64,000 nucleotides of DNA. Origin: DAITPV01 sp050692555 (GTDB lineage: Bacteria > Actinomycetota > UBA4738 > CALAEC01). The translations under genes and the position numbers were made by a program. The number at the start of each line of letters is the position of its first letter. Position 1 is the first letter of the stretch. Positions 1 to 9,000 of this stretch are shown here, one piece after another. The stretch spans positions 1 through 64,000 of the forward strand of contig JBOGVS010000011.1 in assembly GCA_050692555.1 (NCBI GenBank). Direction: 5' to 3'. The notes under the pieces are model-generated. The model was not told the DNA's origin and did not search any database. It saw nothing but the letters and a program-made list of their open reading frames with translations.

Positions 1-43
1 CCTGCTCCTTGACCGCCGCCACCACCAGCTGCCCCAGGCCCAT
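1..43 (-). CDS. 5' end of an unidentified gene, cut by the window edge
   Basis: Only 14 codons lie in the window, read leftward from the ATG at 43-41: MGLGQLVVAAVKEQ. A strong Shine-Dalgarno (AAGGAGG, minus strand 57-51) sits 7 nt before the ATG, and that is the main reason for calling it. The fragment is too short for a family assignment. It is divergent from the transporter that follows. Confidence 0.5.
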   Translation of the reverse strand, partial: MGLGQLVVAAVKEQ

Positions 44-65
44 CGCCCACCCTCCTTGATCGAGG

Positions 66-114
66 TGTGAACGATGTCCCGAGACAGCTGTGAACTATGT
101 CGTGAAACCAGACA
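66..114. repeat. two tandem copies of a TGTGAACNATGTC unit, possible insertion-sequence end
   Basis: TGTGAACGATGTCCCGAGAC starts at 66 and TGTGAACTATGTCGTGAAAC at 89, a 23-bp period with most positions conserved. Repeats of this look (tgtgaac-atgtc-cgagac) resemble, from memory, the ends of IS481/IS3-type elements in actinobacteria. No transposase is visible within the window, so this would be a remnant or the edge of an element lying to the left. The rest of 44-218 holds only G-rich sequence and the start of the next gene. Confidence 0.4.
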
Positions 115-218
115 CTGCCGGGGGCACCGGGGGCACCGTTGGGGTGCCGAGCGCCGAGAGCGGGCGGCAGGCCTTCGGTGAGGCTGTTGTCCATGCCTGA
201 GTCCGGCCCAGGAGGTGG

Positions 219-1262
219 GTGGCGGGGAGCTCACGTCCAAGGGTATCGTTCCGGCCTAACTTGAGCACCCAGAGCCGGGCACAGGTGCTTCGCCCCGATC
301 GGGTCACCCTCGCGGGGTTTGCCGCGCTGGTCCTGATCGCCGGGCTCAATCCTCCCGCCGTAAAGGCCACCGTCCAGGAGCTGGCGCCCATGTGGAGCGC
401 CGGCGTCCGATTCGCCGCCGCCTCGCTGATACTGGTCGCCGTCATGCTGGTTCGGCGGCAAGCGCTCCCCCGCGGCCGGGCGCTCGCCGGCACCCTGCTG
501 TACGGCGGGCTTTCGTTCGCCGGCTTCTTCGCCTTCGCCTACCTGGGGATCTCTCGCCTTCCCGCGGGCGTCGCCGCCGTCGTGTTCGCCGCCGTGCCGC
601 TGCTGACGTTTGCAGCCGCGCTGTTGCACCGGTTGGAGCCGTTCCGGCTGCTCACCCTGGCCGGCGCGCTGCTGGCCATCGCGGGGATCGCCGTCATGGT
701 CGGCGGGCCCGGGACCGGCTCGATCTCCGCCGCCGGGATCCTGGCGATGGTCGTGGCGGCTGCGTGCGCCGCCGAAGCCGCCATCGTGGCCAAGCGGTTC
801 CCGCCGGTTCCGCCGCTAGTGATGAACGCGGTGGGGATGACGGTCGGAGCGGCGGTCCTGCTCGGCCTCTCGTTCGCGTCGGGCGAGGCACACACGGCGC
901 CCCGGGAGTCCGCCACCTGGCTCTGGCTCGGATACCTGGTGCTGTTCGGCTCCGTCGCCCTGTTCATCATCTACCTCTTCGTGCTCCGCCGCTGGACGGC
1001 ATCGGGCACCTCGTACCAGTTCGTGCTCTTCCCGGTGGTGTCCGTGTTGTTCGCGTCCCTGTTCCAGGACGAGGCGATCACGGTCGGGCTGGTGGCCGGC
1101 GGTGCCCTGGTCCTGGCCGGGGTCTACGTTGGCGCCCTCCTCAACATCGGGAAGAAGGAGAGGGAGCGCCGCCCCGAACCGGTCCCCGTGCCGGCCGCCG
1201 TGGCGGATGAGGCTCGCCCCGAGCTCGCCGGGGTCCCCGCCGACTGCATCCGCTGCCCCTGA
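219..1262 (+). CDS. DMT-superfamily (EamA) transporter
   Basis: Integral membrane protein of up to 347 residues with about ten hydrophobic segments in two five-helix EamA halves, the usual layout of drug/metabolite exporters. The first membrane segment begins around VTLAGFAALVLIAGLNPP. After the last helix the C-terminus is a charged tail (KKERERRPEP). Substrate cannot be told from sequence. The start is uncertain: GTG 219 has GGAGG only 3 nt upstream, while TTG 261 and GTG 285 would give a shorter N-terminus better fitting the family. It stands alone, divergent from the edge gene and convergent with the next. Confidence 0.85.
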   Translation: MAGSSRPRVSFRPNLSTQSRAQVLRPDRVTLAGFAALVLIAGLNPPAVKATVQELAPMWSAGVRFAAASLILVAVMLVRRQALPRGRALAGTLLYGGLSFAGFFAFAYLGISRLPAGVAAVVFAAVPLLTFAAALLHRLEPFRLLTLAGALLAIAGIAVMVGGPGTGSISAAGILAMVVAAACAAEAAIVAKRFPPVPPLVMNAVGMTVGAAVLLGLSFASGEAHTAPRESATWLWLGYLVLFGSVALFIIYLFVLRRWTASGTSYQFVLFPVVSVLFASLFQDEAITVGLVAGGALVLAGVYVGALLNIGKKERERRPEPVPVPAAVADEARPELAGVPADCIRCP

Positions 1263-1360
1263 TCGCCGGCGGTTCGACACGGGCGGAACGCTCGGAGTCC
1301 ATGGGGCCCTTCCCTACAAGCAGGCAGGGCCCGAATCCCGCCAGGCAACTCGCGCCCGGC

Positions 1361-1801
1361 CTAGTCGACGCACGATGGCTCCAGGATCACCACCGGGATG
1401 TCCCGCTCCGTCCGGGCCTGGTACCGGTCGTAGTCGGGCCATATGGAAGCCATCAACCGCCAGAGCCTGGGTTTCTCCTTCGTGGTCGCGCTACGGGCTC
1501 GTGCCGGGAACTTCTCCGGACCGACCTGCACCTCGACCTCGCGGTTCTCAGCCAGGTTGAGGTACCACGACGGATGCCTCTTTGCCCCACCCGTCGAGGC
1601 AACCACCAGGTATCGGTCGCCGTCACGCCCGTAGATCAACGCCGTCCGCCGGAGCTTCCCGGACCTCCGTCCGCGGGTGGTTAGCAGGAGCGCCTGCACG
1701 CCGCCCCATCGGTGCCCACTCCTCCCCACACTCTCTACGTAGCGACGGATGTGTTCAGCCACCCAGCCCTTGGGACTGTCGTACACCTCTTCCTGGGTCA
1801 T
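1361..1801 (-). CDS. Ddn-like nitroreductase/deazaflavin-dependent oxidoreductase (DUF385 family)
   Basis: A 146-residue single-domain protein. The split beta-barrel signature is visible: LLLTTRGRRSGKLRRTALIY followed by GDRYLVVASTGGAKRHPSWY and LNLAENREVEVQVG. This family includes mycobacterial Ddn and related proteins that bind F420H2 or fatty acids and act as small quinone or nitro-group reductases. The natural substrate here is unknown. Length is typical. No clear Shine-Dalgarno precedes ATG 1801. It lies 33 nt downstream of the Nramp-like gene on the same strand, so co-transcription is possible. Confidence 0.85.
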   Translation of the reverse strand: MTQEEVYDSPKGWVAEHIRRYVESVGRSGHRWGGVQALLLTTRGRRSGKLRRTALIYGRDGDRYLVVASTGGAKRHPSWYLNLAENREVEVQVGPEKFPARARSATTKEKPRLWRLMASIWPDYDRYQARTERDIPVVILEPSCVD

Positions 1802-1834
1802 CGCCTTATAGCCCGGGCGGCGCTGCCGATTCGA

Positions 1835-3358
1835 TCAGAACTGGAAGAAGGGCGTCCCGGTGATGTACTCCTTGGCGAAGTTCAGGAAGAAGAAGCCGAA
1901 GAACACGAAGTTGATCAGCAGGATGACGTATTGCCACCAGGCGGGCCTGGCGGGACGGGGCAGCTTGCTGTTCAGGTAGATGAGGATGAAGGGGAAGATG
2001 AGCGCCCCGAAGTTGGCCATGTTGGCGGAGATCTGGATCAGCCCCACCGGCAGCTCGAGATGGATGACCACGCCGATCACGATGACCATGAGCCCCATGA
2101 ACGGGAAGTAGAAGCGTCGGGGGTCGCCCTCCACCAAGCGCCGGAACCCGGCGCTGATCCCATTGGCACCGTCGGTGAAGTTCCGGACCATGGCCTCGAA
2201 GATCCCCAGCTGCGTGCTGAACAGGATGAGCGTGCCCACCAGCAGGGCCAGCCAGAACAGGAACCGCCCGTACTCGGCATCGAGCGCGGAGGCCACGAAG
2301 GTGGGAACGTTCGCCTCCGTCGGCTGCTCCCCGGAGAGCTGCACGGCCGTCCGCATGAGGATGGTGGGAAGGAGCATGCCCAGGAAGGCACCGACGGCGA
2401 AGACCACCCACATGTCCAAAAGCAAGAGCCGGTACCACCGCTTCCAGAGACGGGTGTTCTTCTCGTCCTCGGGGAAGGTCACCCCGACCGCCAGGACCTC
2501 TTTCCGCACCCCCCGCAGGCCCGCGATGTAGCCGATCCGGGAGCCCATCCCGTAGCCCTTGTCGCGGTAGTGGCCCATCACGTACCAGTTGAGCCCCGAG
2601 GCCAGGGCGGCGAACCCGGCCAGAGCGCCGATGTCCGTCGCGCTGATGCCCGCGGGGGGCCGGGCCGGGGTGAAGAGCCCCCGGATGCCCTCCCACCAGA
2701 TGCTCCCCGGCACCAGGAAGATGTCCATGACCAGCAGGACCACCAGGATGAAGCCCACGATCGCCCAGTTCACCAGCTCCAGACCGCGACTCACGATCCG
2801 GGACAGGGCGGCGATCACGAACACGATCACCAGGAGCCCGATCGCCAGCCACCGGACCGTCTGGAGCTCGGAAGCCACGTCGAGGTCGGGTACGCGACCG
2901 AAGATGAAGGCGAACACCCCCTGGCCGGCCGCGGCCGCCCACCCGCCCCAGATGAACGCGAAGAACACCACGAAGACGGCGAACGGGACCCACAACAAGT
3001 AGCCGGGGGGCGCCCGGCCGAACCCCACGGCCGGGATCTCCCCTGTGGCCACCACGTAGCGAGAGATCTCGACGTTGTAGAAGGTCTGCAGGAGGATCGA
3101 GAGGGTGATCACCCAGCCGACCCCGACGAACCCGAACTGCCCCACGTTCAGCGGCCCCAGCAGCCACTCGCCGGAGCCGATGGAGATCCCCAGGGCGATC
3201 AGGCTGGGGCCGATGGCGAACTTGATGAGCTCTTTCGGACCGATCCGGGGGACGCCGAAGACCTCTTCGGGCGTCGGAAGGTCCGCGACCTCGAGGTCCG
3301 GCCGGCTGACGCCGAGGCGATACTTCCCCGTAACCGGTGGTGCAGCCTCCGTGCTCAT
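1835..3358 (-). CDS. Nramp-related membrane transporter
   Basis: A 507-residue protein with roughly 11-12 hydrophobic segments. The region from FAIGPSLIALGISIGSGEW onward resembles the first helix of the Nramp/SLC11 fold. The classical metal-binding DPGN of helix 1 is absent, replaced by IGSGEW, and the usual MPH of helix 6 is not seen (MGHYRDKGYG occurs there instead). It therefore belongs to a divergent Nramp-like branch whose substrate should not be assumed to be manganese or iron. ATG 3358 is preceded by GGAGAG at good spacing. It follows malate synthase by 79 nt and may be the distal gene of that operon. Confidence 0.75.
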   Translation of the reverse strand: MSTEAAPPVTGKYRLGVSRPDLEVADLPTPEEVFGVPRIGPKELIKFAIGPSLIALGISIGSGEWLLGPLNVGQFGFVGVGWVITLSILLQTFYNVEISRYVVATGEIPAVGFGRAPPGYLLWVPFAVFVVFFAFIWGGWAAAAGQGVFAFIFGRVPDLDVASELQTVRWLAIGLLVIVFVIAALSRIVSRGLELVNWAIVGFILVVLLVMDIFLVPGSIWWEGIRGLFTPARPPAGISATDIGALAGFAALASGLNWYVMGHYRDKGYGMGSRIGYIAGLRGVRKEVLAVGVTFPEDEKNTRLWKRWYRLLLLDMWVVFAVGAFLGMLLPTILMRTAVQLSGEQPTEANVPTFVASALDAEYGRFLFWLALLVGTLILFSTQLGIFEAMVRNFTDGANGISAGFRRLVEGDPRRFYFPFMGLMVIVIGVVIHLELPVGLIQISANMANFGALIFPFILIYLNSKLPRPARPAWWQYVILLINFVFFGFFFLNFAKEYITGTPFFQF

Positions 3359-3437
3359 CGCGCCACTCTCCGCGAGAAGCTAGACGAACGCTCGAACCGC
3401 CCGTGAGCATCCCAAAACCGCGGGGATGGAGTCAAAT

Positions 3438-5027
3438 TCACTCCAGGTGGCCATACCCCGGCAGGGTGAGGAACTCGACGAACTCCTGCGACAGGGCCAC
3501 CGCCTCGAACAGGGCCCGGGCCTCCTCGAACCGCCCCTGCTCGTAGGCCTCCTCCCCGATGGCCGAACGGACCTGGTCCAGCTCCTCCTGCTCGATCCGG
3601 TGCACGAGGTCCCGGTCGATCGCCCGGCCGTCCTCGAGCTTCGACCGGTGACGGATCCACTGCCACACCTGGGACCTGGCGATCTCCGCCGTGGCCGTGT
3701 CCTCCATCAGGTTGAGGATCGCCGCCGCCCCGTTCCCACCGAGCCACGCCGCCAGGTACTGGATCCCCACGCCGACGTCGTTCCGGAGCCCCTCCTCCGT
3801 GATCGTTCCCTCCGGCACGCGGATGTCCAGCAGCTCGCCGGCCGAGACGTCGACGTCGTCCCGCCTCCGATCGACCTGGTTGGGCCTCTCGGCGAGGACC
3901 TCGTCGAACGGTTCCATGGCCACCGCCACGAGGTCGGGGTGGGCCACCCAGGTCCCGTCGAACCCGTCGCCCGACTCGCGGACCTTGTCTTCCCGCACCT
4001 TGGCCAGGGCCACCTCGTTCACCTGGGGGTCCTTGCGGCTGGGGATGAACGCGGCCATGCCGCCGATGGCGTGCGCGGCTCGCCGGTGACAGGTCTTCAC
4101 CAGGAGCTCCGTGTAGCGGCGCATGAAGGGCACGGTCATGGTGACCTGGATCCGGTCCGGCAGCACGAAGTCGTCCCGGCCCCGGAACTTCTTGATCAGG
4201 CTGAAGATGTAGTCCCACCGCCCCGCGTTCAGGCCCGCGGAGTGCTCCCGGAGCTCGGAGAGGATCTCCTCCATCTCGAAAGCCGCCAGGATCGTCTCGA
4301 TCAGCACGGTGGCCTTGATCGTCCCCCGGGGGATCCCCAGCTCGTCCTGGGACAACGCGAAGACGTCGTTCCACAACCGGGCCTCGAGGTGGCTCTCCAG
4401 CTTCGGCAGATAGAAGTAGGGCCCGGTGCCCCGATCGAGGAGGCCCCGGGCGTTGTGGAAGAAATAGAGCCCGTAGTCGAACAGGCTGGCGGACATCGGT
4501 CGGCCGTCGACCAGGACGTGTCTCTCCTCCAGGTGCCAGCCGCGGGGGCGGACGACCAGGGTAGCCACGTCGTCGGCGAGCCGGTACTCCTTCCCCTCGG
4601 GGCTGGCGAAGTCGATGGTCCCCTCGACAGCGTCGATGAGGTTCACCTGCCCTTCGACCATGTTCCTCCACGAGGGGCTGTTGGCATCCTCGAAGTCGGC
4701 CATGAACACCCGGGCCCCGGAGTTGAACGCGTTGATCATCATCTTGCGGTCCGTGGGACCGGTGATCTCCACCCGGCGGTCCTGGAGGTCCGAGGGGACC
4801 GGGGCCACCGTCCATTCGGCTTCTCGGATGTCCTTGGTCTCCGGGAGGAAGTCGGGGAGCTCGCCGGCGGCCAACCTCTCCTGGCGCTCGGCGCGCCGGT
4901 GGAGCAGATCCCGGCGGACCGGGCCGACCTCACGCTCCAGCCCGGCCAGGAACGCCAGCGCCTCCGGGGAGAGGATCTCGGCGAACCGGCCGGGGACAGG
5001 ACCCCGAACCTCGACACCCTCGGTCAC
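3438..5027 (-). CDS. aceB: malate synthase A
   Basis: Condenses glyoxylate with acetyl-CoA to malate. The 529-residue length fits the A-type enzyme rather than the about 720-residue G type. The family block SAGLNAGRWDYIFSLIKKF is present, as are GGMAAFIPSRKDPQVNEVAL and FDGTWVAHPDLV. I place the start at GTG 5027 (VTEGVEVRGPV): this overlaps the glcF stop as GTGA and gives the family length, whereas the open frame continues upstream into glcF. It is the last or next-to-last gene of a glycolate oxidation operon, where it would remove the glyoxylate made by GlcDEF. Confidence 0.93.
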   Translation of the reverse strand: MTEGVEVRGPVPGRFAEILSPEALAFLAGLEREVGPVRRDLLHRRAERQERLAAGELPDFLPETKDIREAEWTVAPVPSDLQDRRVEITGPTDRKMMINAFNSGARVFMADFEDANSPSWRNMVEGQVNLIDAVEGTIDFASPEGKEYRLADDVATLVVRPRGWHLEERHVLVDGRPMSASLFDYGLYFFHNARGLLDRGTGPYFYLPKLESHLEARLWNDVFALSQDELGIPRGTIKATVLIETILAAFEMEEILSELREHSAGLNAGRWDYIFSLIKKFRGRDDFVLPDRIQVTMTVPFMRRYTELLVKTCHRRAAHAIGGMAAFIPSRKDPQVNEVALAKVREDKVRESGDGFDGTWVAHPDLVAVAMEPFDEVLAERPNQVDRRRDDVDVSAGELLDIRVPEGTITEEGLRNDVGVGIQYLAAWLGGNGAAAILNLMEDTATAEIARSQVWQWIRHRSKLEDGRAIDRDLVHRIEQEELDQVRSAIGEEAYEQGRFEEARALFEAVALSQEFVEFLTLPGYGHLE

Positions 5028-6322
5028 AGCCGCGCTCCCCGGATCGAGGCGTCCAGGATCTCCATGGGGTGATAGACGGCCAGGGTGCGCCCGGCGGCCT
5101 CCAGGTGGGCGGTGATCTGGAGGGCGCAGCCGGGGTTGGCCGCCGCCACGGCCTGGGCCCCGGTGGCCAGGAGGTTCGCCGCCTTCCGCCCCCCCAGTTC
5201 CTCGGCGGCCGCGGGCTCCAGCAGGTTGTACAGGCCGGCCGACCCGCAGCAGATCTCCCACTCCTCGGGCTCCGCCAGCTCGACGCCCGGGACGCTCCGC
5301 AGCAGGTCCCGCGGCTGCCGGCGGATCCCCTGGGCGTGAGCCAGGTGGCAGGGGTCGTGGTAGGCCAGCCGGAGAGGGACGGGGTGGCGCTCGGCGACGG
5401 GCCCGGCCTCCGCCAGGAGCTCGGACACGTCACGCACCTTCTCCGAGAACCGCCGGGCCCGGTCCGCCCACCGCGGGTCGTCCCGAAGCAGGTGGCCGTA
5501 CTCCTTCATCGCCGAGCCGCACCCGGCGGCGTTTACCGCCACCAGGTCACAGTCCTCGAAGGCCACGATCGTGGCCTTGGCCAGGTCCATGGCTTCCGGC
5601 TCGTACCCGGTGTGCATGGCCAGCGCCCCGCAGCAGCGAGGCCGCCGGGGGGCGGCCACCTCGAACCCCTCGGCCGCCAGCACCCTGGCCGTGGCCGCGT
5701 TCACGTCGTGGAAGAACACCCTCTGCACGCATCCCAGGAGGAGCCCGACACGGCCCCGGGGCCTTCCCCGGGCCCGGATCCGTTCGGGGAGGCGAGCGTA
5801 GGCGCCCCTCGCCCGAACGGGTGGCGAGAGCCGCTCCAGAGCCCGCACGGAGGGGAAGCGCCGCAGCAGATCGCGGCGGCGCACCACACCCCGGAGGCCG
5901 AGGCGCCGGTAGGCCGCCAGGACCGGGGCCAGAACCCGGAGCCGCCCGGGGTGGGTGAACAACGCGAAGAGGAGCCGACGGAACGCCCGCTGGCCCCAGG
6001 ACCGCCGGAGATTCCGCTCCACCTGCGGGCGGGTGGCCTCGATCAGCTTGTCGTACTCCACCCCCGAGGGGCAGGCGGTCACACAGGCCATGCAGCCCAG
6101 ACACCGGTCGAAGTGCTTCGCCATCCCGGCCATGTCGCTGCCCTGTTCCAGGCCGTGGTTCATCAGCACGATCCTGCCCCGAGGGGAGTCCATCTCCTCG
6201 CCCCACAGCGCGTAGGTGGGGCAGGTGGGCAGGCAGAAGCCGCAGTGGACGCACACGTCGATCAGGTCCTGGTCCGGGGCCCGGCGGAGGTCGAATGCCC
6301 GGGGCTCTGTGGCCTCGGCCAT
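5024..6322 (-). CDS. glcF: glycolate oxidase iron-sulfur subunit
   Basis: A 432-residue iron-sulfur subunit that passes electrons from flavin-bound glycolate toward the respiratory chain. Two ferredoxin-type clusters are visible, CVHCGFCLPTCP and CLGCMACVTACP, in the first 90 residues. Two CCG domains follow, with CCGALAMHTG and CCGSAGLYN. ATG 6322 shares one base with the glcE stop (TGATG). The longer upstream frame is only the glcE sequence in another phase. It is translationally coupled to malate synthase downstream through a GTGA overlap. Confidence 0.93.
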   Translation of the reverse strand: MAEATEPRAFDLRRAPDQDLIDVCVHCGFCLPTCPTYALWGEEMDSPRGRIVLMNHGLEQGSDMAGMAKHFDRCLGCMACVTACPSGVEYDKLIEATRPQVERNLRRSWGQRAFRRLLFALFTHPGRLRVLAPVLAAYRRLGLRGVVRRRDLLRRFPSVRALERLSPPVRARGAYARLPERIRARGRPRGRVGLLLGCVQRVFFHDVNAATARVLAAEGFEVAAPRRPRCCGALAMHTGYEPEAMDLAKATIVAFEDCDLVAVNAAGCGSAMKEYGHLLRDDPRWADRARRFSEKVRDVSELLAEAGPVAERHPVPLRLAYHDPCHLAHAQGIRRQPRDLLRSVPGVELAEPEEWEICCGSAGLYNLLEPAAAEELGGRKAANLLATGAQAVAAANPGCALQITAHLEAAGRTLAVYHPMEILDASIRGARL

Positions 6323-7491
6323 CAGATCGCCCCCACGAACACACCTGGGTTGTACACGCCGGAGGGGTCGAAGCTGGCCTTCACTCGACGCATGAGCGCG
6401 ACCTCCGGGCCGTCCGCGCGGCCCCACACGTCCACCTTTTCACGCACCTCGAGGGGAGCGCCCTGCACCACGCAGGGCAGGGGGGCTAGGTCATCTCTCA
6501 GCTCCTGGATCGCTCCCACCAGGTCGCCGGGGGGGGACGGCCGGAGGGCGATCCAGGTGAGGCCCAGGCCGGCCCGACCGACGACCGAGCCGCCGGCCCG
6601 CTCCACGGCTCCGATGATCCGGCCCAGCCGGGAGGGGACACCGGAGACCCGGACCACCGCCCCCTCCCCGACCCGTTGACGGTCCCGCTGGGCGGCCCAC
6701 AGGTCCTCTTCGTTCTCGGATACCTCGCCGTCCACTCCCGCCTCGCTCATCAGGCGGGCCGCCTCCCGGGCCCGGGGCTCGGGAACGACCCCGGCACAAC
6801 GAGCAAGCACCCTCCCGCTCCCCTGCCCCCAGGCCAGGTCCAGCGACTCCAGCTCCAGGGAGGCCGCGGCCAGCGCCCCAACCGCCTGCTGGAGGGCGTG
6901 GGGGTCGGTGGTCGAACCCACGGCGGTGGCCCGGCCGGCGGGCAGCGGGTGCAGGCGCACGGCCACCTGGGCCACCAGCCCAAGGGTCCCGAAGGACCCG
7001 CACAGGAGCTTGCCCAGGTCGTAGCCGGCCACGTTCTTGATGACCTTCCCCCCGGCCTTCGCCACCGTGCCGTCGGCCAGGACCGCGGTGACGCCGACCA
7101 GGAGGTCCCGCAAAGCTCCGTATCGGTGCCGGAGCGGACCGGAGTCGCCGACGGCCACCACGCCGCCCACGGTGGCGGCATCCTCCGGGCCCAGGGGAGG
7201 GTCCAGGGCCAGCATCTGCCCGGCCTCGGCGAATGTCCGCTGGGCCACGGCGAGGGGAACACCGGCCTCGACCACCGCGGTGAGGTCGGCGGCGTTGTGC
7301 TCGACGATGCGGCCCAGCCCCGCGGTCAGGAGCTCGACGTCGGGTCGGGGTCCGGGCCGGCCCCAGTCCAGCTTGGTGCCGCCTCCCCGAGCCCGGACCG
7401 TGAGACCCCGGCCTCCAGCTGCCCGAACGATCTCCGCGGCCTCGTTCACCGAGGCGGGGCGTTCCGTCCTCAGCCGCGCCGTGGAAACCAT
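6322..7491 (-). CDS. glcE: glycolate oxidase FAD-binding subunit
   Basis: A 389-residue FAD-binding (PCMH-type) protein. The nucleotide-binding stretch GLTVRARGGGTKLDWG and the later ATVGGVVAVGDSGPLRHRYG and KAGGKVIKNVAGYDLGKLLC are typical of GlcE. In the glycolate dehydrogenase complex this smaller flavoprotein partners GlcD and GlcF at the membrane. It sits 8 nt after glcD and one base before glcF, the canonical D-E-F order. Nothing looks damaged. Confidence 0.92.
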   Translation of the reverse strand: MVSTARLRTERPASVNEAAEIVRAAGGRGLTVRARGGGTKLDWGRPGPRPDVELLTAGLGRIVEHNAADLTAVVEAGVPLAVAQRTFAEAGQMLALDPPLGPEDAATVGGVVAVGDSGPLRHRYGALRDLLVGVTAVLADGTVAKAGGKVIKNVAGYDLGKLLCGSFGTLGLVAQVAVRLHPLPAGRATAVGSTTDPHALQQAVGALAAASLELESLDLAWGQGSGRVLARCAGVVPEPRAREAARLMSEAGVDGEVSENEEDLWAAQRDRQRVGEGAVVRVSGVPSRLGRIIGAVERAGGSVVGRAGLGLTWIALRPSPPGDLVGAIQELRDDLAPLPCVVQGAPLEVREKVDVWGRADGPEVALMRRVKASFDPSGVYNPGVFVGAI

Positions 7492-7499
7492 CCTCCCCC

Positions 7500-8987
7500 T
7501 CAGAATCGCTCCGCGACCCCGGCGGCCTCCAGCGGGTGCTGCCGGTAGGGTCCCGGGACCTCACCGCACAGACGAGGCGTGGGCATGACCTTCCCCCGGT
7601 TGGCCAGCTGGGGTGGGTCGAAGGCGCACCGGAGCCGTTGGAAGGCGTCCAGATCCGCCTGGGAGAACATCTTGGTCATGTGGAGCTTCTTGTCGATGCC
7701 GATCCCGTGCTCCCCGGTGATCGACCCTCCTGCATCCACGCAGGCCTGGAGGATGAGCCCGGCGAGCTCCTCGGCTTTCCCCGGCTCCTCTGGACGGGTG
7801 GCGTCGTAGCAGACCAGGGGATGCAGGTTCCCATCCCCGGCGTGGAACACGTTGGCCACCCGAAGCCCGTAGCGGCGGGAGAGCAGATCGATGCGTTCCA
7901 GCACCTCGGACAGCTTGGTGCGAGGGATCACCCCGTCCTGGACGTAGTAGTCCCTCGAGATGCGACCCATGGAGGCGAATGCTGCCTTCCGGGCCTTCCA
8001 GATCAATTCCCGCTCGGCCTGGTCCCGGGCCACCCGGATGCCGGTGGCCCCGTTCTTCTCGCTGATCGCCACCACGTCGTCGAACCTGGCCTCGCACTCT
8101 GGGGCCGGACCGTCAAGCTCCACGATCAGGGCCGCTCCCACGTCCAGGGGGTATCCCGCGTGGGTGGCGGCCTCGGCGGCCTCGATGGAGAGCCGGTCCA
8201 TCATCTCGATGGCCCCCGGCACAATGCCCGCCGCCACCACGTCCGAAACCGTCTGCCCGGCCGCCGCGGTGTCTTCGAAATAGGCCACCAGCGTGCGGTG
8301 GGCCTCCGGGGCCGGCACCACCCGGAGGGTGATCTCCGTGGCGATCCCCAGCGTCCCCTCGGAGCCCACGAAGGCTCCCAGGAGGTCGTATCCCGGCGTG
8401 TCCAGCTCCTTGCCGCCCAACCGCACCGTCTCCCCGTCCGACAGGACGACCTGAAGGCCGGTCACGTAGTTGGTGGTGAACCCATGCTTGAAGCAGTGGG
8501 CGCCGCCGGAGTTCTCCGCGACGTTCCCCCCGATCGTGCAGACGATCTGACTCGAAGGATCAGGCGGGTAGACGTGGGTGGGACCCACGGCCCGGTTCAC
8601 CTCCACGTTGGTGACCCCGGGCTCGACCACGATCCGCTGGTTGGCCAGGTCGACCTCCAGGATGCGCCGCATCCGTGACAGCGCGATGACCACGCCGCTC
8701 TCCAGGGGGAGAGCGCCTCCGGAGAGGCCCGTCCCCGAACCCCGGGCCACCCAGGGCACGCCGTCCTGATGGCATGCCCGGACGACCCGCCGGACCTCCT
8801 CCGCGGTGTCCGGGAGAACCACCACCCGGGGTACCACGCGGTACTGGAGGAGGCCGTCGGACTCGTAGGTCTCCAGGGCGTGCCGGTCGGTGACGACCCG
8901 CTCTGCCCCACAGATCCTCACGAGTCGATCGATGAAGGGGTCCACCATCGACGCCTGGACCGAACGTAGCACAGGCGAGTCTGCCAC
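7500..8987 (-). CDS. glcD: glycolate oxidase catalytic FAD-linked subunit
   Basis: FAD-linked 2-hydroxyacid dehydrogenase that oxidises glycolate to glyoxylate; D-lactate would be an alternative substrate. The FAD domain shows PWVARGSGTGLSGGALPLE and CTIGGNVAENSGGAHCFKHG. The C-terminal oxidase domain shows VFHAGDGNLHPLV and GSITGEHGIGIDK. I choose GTG 8987 because GGAGAGG (minus strand 9000-8994) lies 6 nt upstream; TTG 8993 directly abuts that motif and ATG 8948 has no ribosome site. First of glcDEF-aceB, 12 nt after a DHFR-like gene on the same strand. Confidence 0.92.
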   Translation of the reverse strand: MADSPVLRSVQASMVDPFIDRLVRICGAERVVTDRHALETYESDGLLQYRVVPRVVVLPDTAEEVRRVVRACHQDGVPWVARGSGTGLSGGALPLESGVVIALSRMRRILEVDLANQRIVVEPGVTNVEVNRAVGPTHVYPPDPSSQIVCTIGGNVAENSGGAHCFKHGFTTNYVTGLQVVLSDGETVRLGGKELDTPGYDLLGAFVGSEGTLGIATEITLRVVPAPEAHRTLVAYFEDTAAAGQTVSDVVAAGIVPGAIEMMDRLSIEAAEAATHAGYPLDVGAALIVELDGPAPECEARFDDVVAISEKNGATGIRVARDQAERELIWKARKAAFASMGRISRDYYVQDGVIPRTKLSEVLERIDLLSRRYGLRVANVFHAGDGNLHPLVCYDATRPEEPGKAEELAGLILQACVDAGGSITGEHGIGIDKKLHMTKMFSQADLDAFQRLRCAFDPPQLANRGKVMPTPRLCGEVPGPYRQHPLEAAGVAERF

Positions 8988-8993
8988 CCGCAA

Positions 8994-9000
8994 CCTCTCC
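8994..9000 (-). promoter_or_regulatory. ribosome binding site deciding the glcD start
   Basis: GGAGAGG on the minus strand. Its last G is 6 nt from GTG 8987, and it overlaps the stop codon of the preceding DHFR-like gene (9002-9000), so the two genes are probably translationally coupled. Confidence 0.7.

Noticed and set aside
1712..3406. Long open frame antisense to the Nramp-like gene
   Set aside because: Its product is an Asp/Glu/His/Pro-rich string without domains, the usual shadow of a hydrophobic protein in high-GC DNA; the minus strand encodes a clear membrane protein.
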